The notes beneath the pieces are model-generated. The model had not been told where the DNA came from and did not search any database. It saw nothing but the letters and a program-made list of their open reading frames with translations. Shown piece after piece: positions 56,739 to 64,000 of a stretch of DNA of 64,000 nt; the first letter of the stretch is position 1, and each line of letters begins with the position of its first letter. Source of the stretch: Roseiconus lacunae (lineage in GTDB: Bacteria > Planctomycetota > Planctomycetia > Pirellulales > Pirellulaceae); NCBI RefSeq assembly GCF_008312935.1, contig NZ_VSZO01000002.1:248001-312000 (forward strand). Reading direction: 5' to 3'. The position numbers were made by a program, and so were the translations under genes.

Positions 56739-59189
56739 GTGGATCGTCGCACCTACACCTTTCTCTTGCTTTCGGCGGCATTCTTTTTCCTCTACATGTC
56801 GATCCGAGCGCAAGTTGTGCCGCCGGAAAATGTTGAAGAAAACGCGGTTGCCGAAGTGGCAGACGAAGATCAGCCATCCAACGGCGATCTTGATTCCACG
56901 TCGCAATCAGATTCTTCGCCGGGGGAACTGTCCCCCGAAGCGAATGATGACGAAACAGCAATCGCGTCAACCGAAGGAAGTGACCAGTGGTTCACGATTG
57001 GTTCGATGGATCCGGCTAGCAAGCATCAGCTGCTGATCACCCTTCGAAATCGCGGCGGGGCAATCGAACGAATCGAAGTCACCAAGCGTGATTCCGAAGG
57101 CGCGCTCGCCTATCGACGTGTCGACACCCAGACGGGATACCTGGGATATTTCGCCGGCACAGCGGCTTCGAAAGTCGACGGTGTTCGCGTCAACGTGGTC
57201 GGCCCCGGGACGCCGGCCGCGATGGCGAAATCCGATCAAGGCAACACGGGAATCAAGGTCGGTGACATTATCGTTGCCGTCGGTCCTACCGCGATTCAAA
57301 CCCCTGCCGACCTACGTGACAGCCTTTCCAAAACCGAACCCGGAGACACGGTCACCGTCGAAGTCCTTCGCGAAACCGGTCCCGATCAATCACCGACCAA
57401 CCTGGTTTTCAAAGCAAACCTGTCACAACACCCGCTTGACCTCGTGCGTCTGGCACGAGACGGCGGGGCAGACCAAATCGATGGGAACATCTCACGGTTG
57501 TCGTGTTTGATGACTCTTGCTCAAGTCGGCGGCAAACGGATTCCCAGCGGTGAACGGTACCTCAAACCACTGGGAGAACCGTCCAACCAATTCTGGACTG
57601 CGTCGGTGAACACCGCCGATGACGGGCGGCAAACGATCGAATTAGAAACCACGATCGGGTCCGCCGCGATGGGCGAAATCGGTGGTGAGCCGGTGAGATT
57701 GAAACGCTCGTTCACGGTGTCGCCTTCGACCTACATCGTCGACATGGACTTCGAAGTTGCTAACCTAGGGTCACAGCCTCAAGACCTCGCTTATCGGCTC
57801 GAAGGTGCCAACGGGATCACTCTCGAAGGCTGGTGGTACAGCACCAAGATCAGCCCGAACTTCAGCGGAGCCGCCGCGCGTGACATAGTTTATCGAACCA
57901 CCGCCGACGGACACCAACTGATCAGCGGCGCGACGCTGCTTAAAGATGAACGCAGCGAACCCGAAGATCCGTTTCATGGCATCTTCGCTTCCGACAGCAG
58001 TGATTCGCAAAAAGACCTCAAATACATCGGTGTCGACGCACAATACTTTGCCGTCAGCTACCTTCCCGAGGCCGATGAAAGTTCGCTGAGTGGTTTTTCT
58101 CGGGCCGAAGCAATGATCGTCGCCAACGAATCGGCGGTCGAAAAGCACAAAGAGAAAGCGGTTAACGTTTCGTTCTACCTCAATAGCGAGAACGTACGCG
58201 TCGCCCCGGGCGAAGCGTTCAAGCAATCTGTCCGGATGTACGCCGGGCCCAAAGAACCCGAATTACTGGCGTCCCATGGCTTGGGTGACTTTGTCTACTA
58301 CGGCTGGTTCTCGATGTTTTCATCGATCCTTTCGGGACTGCTGCACGTGCTGCATTCCGTCGTGGGCAACTATGCGTTGGCCATCATTCTGCTGACCGTG
58401 ATCGTCCGAGGCGCGATGTTCCCGCTCAGCCGTAACGCGGCGGTCAATGCACAGAAGATGCAAGAACTCGCCCCGGAAATGAAGAAGATTTCCGAGAAGT
58501 ATAAAGACGACATGGAAGGGCGGCTCAAAGCGCAGCAAGCGTTACAAAAACGTGTTGGCTTTAACCCTCTCGCGGGCTGTTTGCCGATGTTCTTGCAGTT
58601 GCCAATCTTCATGGGCCTTTATCGAGCATTGTCGGTCGACATCGAACTGCGACAAAAGCCGTTTTGGTCGCCGACCGGATGGGCATCCAACTTGGCCGCC
58701 CCCGATCAATTCATGTATTGGGGCGACAACATGATCGACTTCATCGCCGGACGTGGGACCGGTTGGTTGGGCCCCTACCTGAACATCCTTCCGATCGTAG
58801 TGGTGATCTTATTCATCACTCAACAAAAACTGTTCATGCCGCCGGCGACCGACGAACAGACCGCGATGACACAAAAGATGATGACCTTCATGACATTGTT
58901 CATGGGCTTGTTTTTCTTCCGTGTCCCCGCCGGTCTGTGCCTCTACTTTATCGCCAGTAGCTTGTGGGGAATCGGCGAACGCTTGCTAGTCAAAAAGACC
59001 CTGCCGTCTGGAAAGCACTTCAACCTCGACGATGATGGCGACGTGGTCGATGCCCTCAGCGTCAAAAAGAAGCCCGACGGTAAACAATCGCTCGCCGAAC
59101 GCTTGGTCAATCAGATGCAACAGAAGCAACCTGAGCCGGTACCGACACGACCGAACAAGCGCAAACGACCACCGAATCGGAAAAAGTAA
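56739..59189 (+). CDS. yidC: Membrane protein insertase YidC with a PDZ domain inserted in its periplasmic part
   Basis: The preferred start GTG 56739 gives 816 residues beginning (M)DRRTYTFLLLSAAFFFLY, the first membrane helix; a frame to 56580 adds 53 doubtful residues. The N-terminal periplasmic beta-supersandwich spans ~75-510. Within it, ~133-228, sits a PDZ-like module: GYLGYFAG, VNVVGPGTPAAMA, GIKVGDIIVAVGPTAIQTPADLRDSL, PGDTVTVEVLRE. The C-terminal insertase core starts YYGWFSMF, with the groove Arg in LLTVIVRGAMFPLSRNA, the KMQELAPEMKKISEKYKDD coiled coil, then FNPLAGCLPMFLQLPIF and three more helices. It ends in a basic KRKRPPNRKK tail. YidC inserts membrane proteins, alone or with SecYEG. 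The PDZ could bind substrate tails or a partner; this is inference. Confidence 0.93.
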   Translation: MDRRTYTFLLLSAAFFFLYMSIRAQVVPPENVEENAVAEVADEDQPSNGDLDSTSQSDSSPGELSPEANDDETAIASTEGSDQWFTIGSMDPASKHQLLITLRNRGGAIERIEVTKRDSEGALAYRRVDTQTGYLGYFAGTAASKVDGVRVNVVGPGTPAAMAKSDQGNTGIKVGDIIVAVGPTAIQTPADLRDSLSKTEPGDTVTVEVLRETGPDQSPTNLVFKANLSQHPLDLVRLARDGGADQIDGNISRLSCLMTLAQVGGKRIPSGERYLKPLGEPSNQFWTASVNTADDGRQTIELETTIGSAAMGEIGGEPVRLKRSFTVSPSTYIVDMDFEVANLGSQPQDLAYRLEGANGITLEGWWYSTKISPNFSGAAARDIVYRTTADGHQLISGATLLKDERSEPEDPFHGIFASDSSDSQKDLKYIGVDAQYFAVSYLPEADESSLSGFSRAEAMIVANESAVEKHKEKAVNVSFYLNSENVRVAPGEAFKQSVRMYAGPKEPELLASHGLGDFVYYGWFSMFSSILSGLLHVLHSVVGNYALAIILLTVIVRGAMFPLSRNAAVNAQKMQELAPEMKKISEKYKDDMEGRLKAQQALQKRVGFNPLAGCLPMFLQLPIFMGLYRALSVDIELRQKPFWSPTGWASNLAAPDQFMYWGDNMIDFIAGRGTGWLGPYLNILPIVVVILFITQQKLFMPPATDEQTAMTQKMMTFMTLFMGLFFFRVPAGLCLYFIASSLWGIGERLLVKKTLPSGKHFNLDDDGDVVDALSVKKKPDGKQSLAERLVNQMQQKQPEPVPTRPNKRKRPPNRKK

Positions 59190-59553
59190 CCCGGCGTTCA
59201 GCCCCCCGATGCCCGACGCGCCAGCATCGATCCTGTGATTCGGAAAGCCCCCCAGAGCCGAGCGTGCTAGCGTCGGCCCCGTGTTGTCAGCCAACGCGCC
59301 TCGCTCGAGGGGCGTCGGCTTAACTTCTTCGCTTGCATTGATGGGTGCTTTCCCCGTCATCATTGGGTAGACTACGGAAGCCCACTTCGCACTAGCACTC
59401 CGACTGGAACGAATGCTGGGCCGAATGCCTGGGTTTGACTTATCTGCCGATGGGCGTGTGCCCCGGTCACTGCAAGGGAACTGTGGCTCACGCCATTCCG
59501 CGGATCCTTCATTCAGATGTTGACGAAACACTAGCCTCATCCAGTGTCGACCG
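59190..59553. other. Gap between yidC and TPR lipoprotein gene
   Basis: About 360 bp. No convincing gene or T-run terminator seen; several short GC-rich self-complementary stretches only. Confidence 0.3.
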
Positions 59554-62500
59554 ATGCGGAATCTCGCTTCTCGCATTTACCTCTCTCGACAATCGAAGGG
59601 GCAATTCTCACAGTTGCCAGACCGGCGAAAAATCGCCACTGCAGTCGCCACGGTGGGTTTAGCGTTTGTCGTCTTCGCTGGATCAGGTTGCGATCGATCG
59701 GCCCCCGCGGAATCAACGGACCAGCCCAAGGCAAAGACCGCACAGCGTTCGACAGGGTCGTCGAACAAGCCGAAAGCCGACGCCGATGTCTCCCGCGACT
59801 CATTGATCGAAAGAGTCGAGACGGCGCAAGCTTTGGGTGACATTGCGTCTGCCGAATCGACCCTGCAAACGCTTCTTGTGCATGACCCAAGCGACGCCGA
59901 AGTGCTTTTTCGACTTGCGACAATCAAGGCGGAACAGGGGCAATTAGGGGCAGCGATCGAATTACTCGCTGGCATCGACAAAGACGATCCCGAAGCGGGT
60001 CTGCCGGCGCTGGGGCAATCGGCTGCTTGGTGCATACAACTGGGACGCTATGACGACGCGGAGCGGCGGTTTCGCCAAGTGCTGGAAGTGGTACCGGACT
60101 TTGCCGAAGCACATCGCCAACTGGCGTACATTTATAATCGGCAGGGGCGTCGTCATGAAGCCGCGGCGCATCTCTACGAACTCTGTCGTCAAGGGAACGT
60201 TCGTCAAGATGAACTGCATGCACTCATTGTGCTCAGCGATGCGATGACCAGTGACCCGACGGATTCTGACCCAAACTCGGTCGACTACAGCCCGATCGGT
60301 GCGGCCGGACTGGCGCGACAACTGTTTTCCCAACATCGCTATCCCGAAGCAGCCGATGTGCTTCGCGATCGCATCGAAGAAGAACTCGAACCACCTTCGA
60401 TCGTCGCCTTTTATGGTCGTGTCTTAGCCGAGGCACAGCTTGATGACGAATTCGCGCGATGGCTGCGTAAAGCGAACGCCGAGGTGCGGCAGTATGCAGA
60501 ATTTTGGGCTGCGATGGCGATCCATCTCGGGACGCAAAAGAAATGGCAGCAGGCAACGCGTGCGGCATTGGAAGCTCTCGATCGAGACCCAACGGACTTT
60601 CGATCGATCAATCGTCTACACCTGGCGTTGAAATTATTGGGTCGTGATCAAGAAAGCCAGCAGTGGGAACAACGCTGGAAAACGTACAAGCAAGTGCTCA
60701 CGATTAACAACGCCGTCTCGGAAACGGAAACACCAAACATCGATGCGATCGAAGAACTTGCTTCGCAACTATTTGCGATCGACCGCAAACTCGAAGCGGT
60801 GCTCTGGAAATCGATCGAGGCCTACTATCGGCAGGGCACGTCAGACGCGATGAACCACTGGAACCAGCAGCGACAACAGTTGGTTCAAGCCGGAACGGGC
60901 ACGCCTGACAGAGACAGTCGTCTGCTGGGAATGAAACTTGACTCGTATCCGATGCCCGATCTGGAGTCATTGGCTAACACGACACCCGAGTCGGACCGGG
61001 CAAACACCGATCGGCCAGTCGCCCTCGTGCCGGCAACGTTTTCGGAACGTTCGCAACAAATCGGACTCGACCATCGCTACCAACTCGGACCTCGCGATTT
61101 GCGATCCGGATTCACGATGTATCACCAAACCGGTGGTGGCGTCGCGGTGACTGACTATGACCTAGACGGCTGGCCGGATTTGTATTTCGCCCAGGGTGCC
61201 GCCGAAGCACCTGACTTTGTTGCCGATACCCCCAATCAGTTGTATCGATCGCAGTCAGGACAACTTCATGATGTCACGCGTCATTCCCACGCGATTGACC
61301 ACCAGTACACCATCGGATGTACGTCGGGCGATTGGAACCAAGATGGATTCCCAGACATCGTCACTTCCAACATCGGAACCAGCTATTTGTGGCTTAACCA
61401 GGGCGATGGTTCGTTTCGATCGATGCCACTTCCGTCGACCGACAGTGTGCAACAAATGCCATCGTCGATCGCGATCGCGGACCTAAACCGGGATCACGTA
61501 CCGGACCTGATCGAGCTGAATTATTTGAATGACCCCGCCATTTCGTTGCTTCCCGAACGTCAGCCCGACGGAGCTGTGATCGAGGCGGTTGGCCCGGCCG
61601 ACTTCGCCCCCGCTACCGATCGCATCGGCCTGAACGACGGAGCCGGTGGTGTCCAGCTTTTGCCGATCGGCGCGCCAAACGCCGACCATCATCACGGGTT
61701 GGGCGTAGTTATCACAGACTTCGATGGTAAACCCGGAAATGAGATTTTCGTTGGCAACGATAAGTCAGCCAATCAATTTTGGATCCTTGATGATCAGTCA
61801 AACCGATGGGCAGATGTCGCCCCGATTAACGGAACGGCATTTTCCTATGGCGGGGCGGAAACGGCCAGTATGGGAATCGCTGCGGCGGACTTCGATCAGA
61901 ACGGAGCGATCGATCTGCAAATCACAAACTTTCAAAACGAAAGCGTCTGTCTGTATCTCGGTCGTGACGGCGCCTACCAAGACCGCGCCTTTCAATACCG
62001 ACTGGGTGTCCCAAGTCGATCGGTGCTGGGATTCGGCACCCAAGCGATCGACTACGACAACAACGGTTTACCAGACTTGGTCGTGACGAACGGTCATATC
62101 GACGACTATGTCAAAATGAGTGGCCCGTACCGTCAGCAACCACAACTTTTTGCAAACCTTGGCGACCGATTTGAATTAGCGCCGGTGACCGAATCGTCCG
62201 TCAGTGAATCTGAAAATCAATCGCCCGACTATTGGAATCAGGCACATCTGGGCCGCTCGCTCGCGATGCTGGACTTTAATCGCGACGGCCGAAATGATTT
62301 TGTGATCACTCACATGGCCGATCCCTCCGCAATCCTTGTCAACGAAACAAAATCCAATCACCACTGTATCCAGTTGCAACTGATCGGCGTGGAAAGCGAG
62401 CGCGATGCGATCGGTGCCAAAGTGACCTTGTATCACAATGGGCGGCAGTCTGCCGCGTGGGTCACTGCGGGTGATGGCTACTTGTGCAAGAACGAAGCGA

Positions 62501-62691
62501 TGATTGCGTTCGGATTGGGACAAACCGAACAGATCGATCGCATCGAAGTGCTTTGGCCCAGTGGCAAACAACAATCCTTTTCGAACGTTCCGGTCGATTG
62601 CCGTCTCGTGCTGACGGAGAACGCCCCCGCCCCTTTTCTATTGCATCGGTTCGGTGCCACCGACAGGGACGCCGAACCGGCTGATTACTAG
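59554..62691 (+). CDS. TPR and FG-GAP/ASPIC-UnbV (CRTAC1-like) lipoprotein
   Basis: A 1,045-residue exported protein. The signal ends in lipobox FAGSGC. Residues ~80-460 are TPR-like helical repeats (for example EVLFRLATIKAEQGQLGAA, then RYDDAERRFRQVLEV). The second half starts with VAVTDYDLDGWPDLYFAQG and SGDWNQDGFPDIVTSN, then further D-x-[DN]-x-DG FG-GAP loops: IADLNRDHVPDLIELN, AADFDQNGAIDLQITN, DYDNNGLPDLVVTNGH and LDFNRDGRNDFVITH. The C-terminal ~75 residues (GAKVTLYHNGR, GYLCKNEAMIAFGLG, IEVLWPSGKQQSF) are the ASPIC/UnbV domain, as in CRTAC1. Surface adhesion or substrate capture is presumed. A related gene starts 19 bp downstream with GAAGGTG as ribosome site, so the two are one operon. 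Confidence 0.88.
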   Translation: MRNLASRIYLSRQSKGQFSQLPDRRKIATAVATVGLAFVVFAGSGCDRSAPAESTDQPKAKTAQRSTGSSNKPKADADVSRDSLIERVETAQALGDIASAESTLQTLLVHDPSDAEVLFRLATIKAEQGQLGAAIELLAGIDKDDPEAGLPALGQSAAWCIQLGRYDDAERRFRQVLEVVPDFAEAHRQLAYIYNRQGRRHEAAAHLYELCRQGNVRQDELHALIVLSDAMTSDPTDSDPNSVDYSPIGAAGLARQLFSQHRYPEAADVLRDRIEEELEPPSIVAFYGRVLAEAQLDDEFARWLRKANAEVRQYAEFWAAMAIHLGTQKKWQQATRAALEALDRDPTDFRSINRLHLALKLLGRDQESQQWEQRWKTYKQVLTINNAVSETETPNIDAIEELASQLFAIDRKLEAVLWKSIEAYYRQGTSDAMNHWNQQRQQLVQAGTGTPDRDSRLLGMKLDSYPMPDLESLANTTPESDRANTDRPVALVPATFSERSQQIGLDHRYQLGPRDLRSGFTMYHQTGGGVAVTDYDLDGWPDLYFAQGAAEAPDFVADTPNQLYRSQSGQLHDVTRHSHAIDHQYTIGCTSGDWNQDGFPDIVTSNIGTSYLWLNQGDGSFRSMPLPSTDSVQQMPSSIAIADLNRDHVPDLIELNYLNDPAISLLPERQPDGAVIEAVGPADFAPATDRIGLNDGAGGVQLLPIGAPNADHHHGLGVVITDFDGKPGNEIFVGNDKSANQFWILDDQSNRWADVAPINGTAFSYGGAETASMGIAAADFDQNGAIDLQITNFQNESVCLYLGRDGAYQDRAFQYRLGVPSRSVLGFGTQAIDYDNNGLPDLVVTNGHIDDYVKMSGPYRQQPQLFANLGDRFELAPVTESSVSESENQSPDYWNQAHLGRSLAMLDFNRDGRNDFVITHMADPSAILVNETKSNHHCIQLQLIGVESERDAIGAKVTLYHNGRQSAAWVTAGDGYLCKNEAMIAFGLGQTEQIDRIEVLWPSGKQQSFSNVPVDCRLVLTENAPAPFLLHRFGATDRDAEPADY

Positions 62692-62710
62692 CTCATCTGA
62701 AGGTGCTCCC

Positions 62711-64000
62711 ATGCGAACCACGAATAGTCACATTCAATTCGGATGGCTGACGCCAGGTTTGCTTTGCCTTGCGGTCGTCGCCGGATGCGATCGCTCGGAT
62801 CATCACTTGACCGATCCATCCACGATCGGTCCCGATCCATCGAAGGCAACTCAATCGCCCCTTGATGGTGATGGCGCTGCCGATGTCACTGATCCATTGA
62901 CCAAACCAACATTGGCGTCCGATCCCTCCGATCGGTCGAATGCGATTGCCGAATCTGAACGACTAGTCGAGCGAGGAAAACCGAAGGCAGCACTAGAACG
63001 ACTTCGCAAACTGTTGCTGGCGAACCCGAATGATGTCGAAGTGATATTTCGTCTGGCGAATCTGACCGCATCGCAAGGGGAGGTCAACCAAGCGATCGAA
63101 ATGCTCGGGACGATCCCAATTGATCATCCCGAAGCCGGTTTCCCGGCACTGGGCCAGTCGGCCGATTGGCTGATGGCGTTACGACGGTACGACGAAGCCG
63201 AAGACCGCTATCGGAAGATCCTAAAGCTGCACCCAGAATCTCCGATCGCACATCGAAAGCTGGCCTTCTTACTCAACTGCCAAGGCCGACGTCATGAGGC
63301 CGCCGAACACATCCGTCATTTGTGCCGACAAGGCAATGTGAGGCAGGATGAACTCCATGCGCTGATGAACCTCAGCCATGCCATGGTTGACGCAAACACT
63401 CCCGACCCACGTTCGGCGAGTGAAAGCCCCACGTATTTTCCCATCGGAGTCGTTTCTCAAGCAAGAATCCTATTTGGGGAAGAACGCTACCAGGAAGCCG
63501 TTGAGTTGTTGCAAGAGTCGATTGCTGCGGGAACGCAACCTCCCTCGGTCGTCGCGTTCTACGGCCGTGCGGTGGCGGAAGCCCAGGACGCCGAACGGCT
63601 GCAGTCATGGTTGGACCAGGTTGACCAATCGAGCACAATGTTTTCGGAACACTGGGCCGCATTGGGACTTTGGTTAGTCTCTGCGAATCGCTACCCAGAA
63701 GCTGCGCGAGCGTTGCTCGAGGCGATCGATCGTGACCCAACGGATTTTCGATCGATCAGTCGACTTCGTTCGGTGATGGAAACACTCGGGCAGGAAGAAG
63801 TCGCTTCGCGATGGGATGACCGCGCGATACTACTTCAGCGTCTGTTCAAGCAAAACAACCAAGTCGCCGATTCGGCCACTCCCGAATTACAGATCGTTTT
63901 GCAATTGGCTGACACCATGGACCAACTCGATCGAAAACTCGAAGCCCTCCTATGGCGATCGATCGCAGCCTTCCATCGTGGCATCTCGCAAGATGCGATG
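62711..64000 (+). CDS. TPR lipoprotein, paralog of the preceding gene (3' end cut by window edge)
   Basis: ATG 62711 opens a frame of 430 codons to the right edge with no stop. The ribosome site GAAGGTG lies ~7 nt upstream. The signal ends in lipobox VVAGC. The TPR region aligns with that of 59554-62691 block by block: QGRRHEAAEHIRHLCRQGNV against QGRRHEAAAHLYELCRQGNV, and AIDRDPTDFRSISRL against ALDRDPTDFRSINRL; the first ~75 residues are unrelated. DNA identity is also high in places (near 63721-63760 versus 60576-60615). FG-GAP and ASPIC domains are expected beyond the window, as in the first copy. Confidence 0.88.
   Translation, partial: MRTTNSHIQFGWLTPGLLCLAVVAGCDRSDHHLTDPSTIGPDPSKATQSPLDGDGAADVTDPLTKPTLASDPSDRSNAIAESERLVERGKPKAALERLRKLLLANPNDVEVIFRLANLTASQGEVNQAIEMLGTIPIDHPEAGFPALGQSADWLMALRRYDEAEDRYRKILKLHPESPIAHRKLAFLLNCQGRRHEAAEHIRHLCRQGNVRQDELHALMNLSHAMVDANTPDPRSASESPTYFPIGVVSQARILFGEERYQEAVELLQESIAAGTQPPSVVAFYGRAVAEAQDAERLQSWLDQVDQSSTMFSEHWAALGLWLVSANRYPEAARALLEAIDRDPTDFRSISRLRSVMETLGQEEVASRWDDRAILLQRLFKQNNQVADSATPELQIVLQLADTMDQLDRKLEALLWRSIAAFHRGISQDAM

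Overview
The window comes from a planctomycete, most likely a Pirellulaceae member close to Rhodopirellula/Rubripirellula. The evidence is a set of lineage-typical families: a DUF1501 protein paired with a DUF1549/DUF1553 cytochrome-c protein, PVC-type heme-binding CxxCH proteins, CRTAC1/FG-GAP lipoproteins, sulfatases, Gfo/Idh/MocA oxidoreductases, a DUF1559-like pseudopilin domain, and ECF sigma factors with membrane anti-sigma proteins. Starts are often GTG or TTG and Shine-Dalgarno motifs are sparse. No tRNA, rRNA, CRISPR array, insertion sequence or prophage was recognised. This is chromosomal core sequence with scattered small repeats.

Layout. 0-8 kb: a Ser/Thr kinase-AAA signalling protein (cut by the left edge), a sodium:solute symporter, a Gfo/Idh/MocA oxidoreductase and an HD-GYP response regulator, all on the minus strand. 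8-24 kb: a sugar isomerase, a heme-binding dehydrogenase-like protein, a 1.2-kDa-residue-scale protein (1,198 aa) read here as diphosphate-dependent PEP carboxykinase, a VCBS/FG-GAP protein, a DinB-like protein, the DUF1501 + PSD1 pair and Mn superoxide dismutase. 24-35 kb: two divergent phosphohexomutases, an anti-sigma/pseudopilin fusion with its ECF sigma factor, an NCS2-like permease and the housekeeping sigma factor. 35-49 kb: GlnE, an IlvD/Edd sugar-acid dehydratase, a Cys-rich lipoprotein, a PAP2 enzyme, beta-carbonic anhydrase, sulfatase, YugP-like peptidase and groES-groEL. 49-64 kb: rhomboid protease, a translationally coupled esterase/dehydroquinate-synthase-like pair, a 1,350-aa heme-binding protein, YidC with an inserted PDZ domain, and two tandem TPR lipoproteins (the second cut by the right edge).

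Themes. Several genes fit breakdown of complex or sulfated sugars: symporter, Gfo/Idh, isomerase, IlvD/Edd dehydratase, sulfatase, phosphomutases and the secreted heme proteins. Others are core functions: sigma factor, GroESL, YidC, GlnE and SOD. The most interesting points are the putative PPi-dependent PEPCK, the PDZ-containing YidC, a GlnE whose deadenylylation site has lost its Asp pair, the anti-sigma/DUF1559 fusion, a multi-hairpin leader at 41.4-41.6 kb, and two kinds of intergenic palindromic or dispersed repeats. All functional calls rest on reading motifs by eye; no database search was run.
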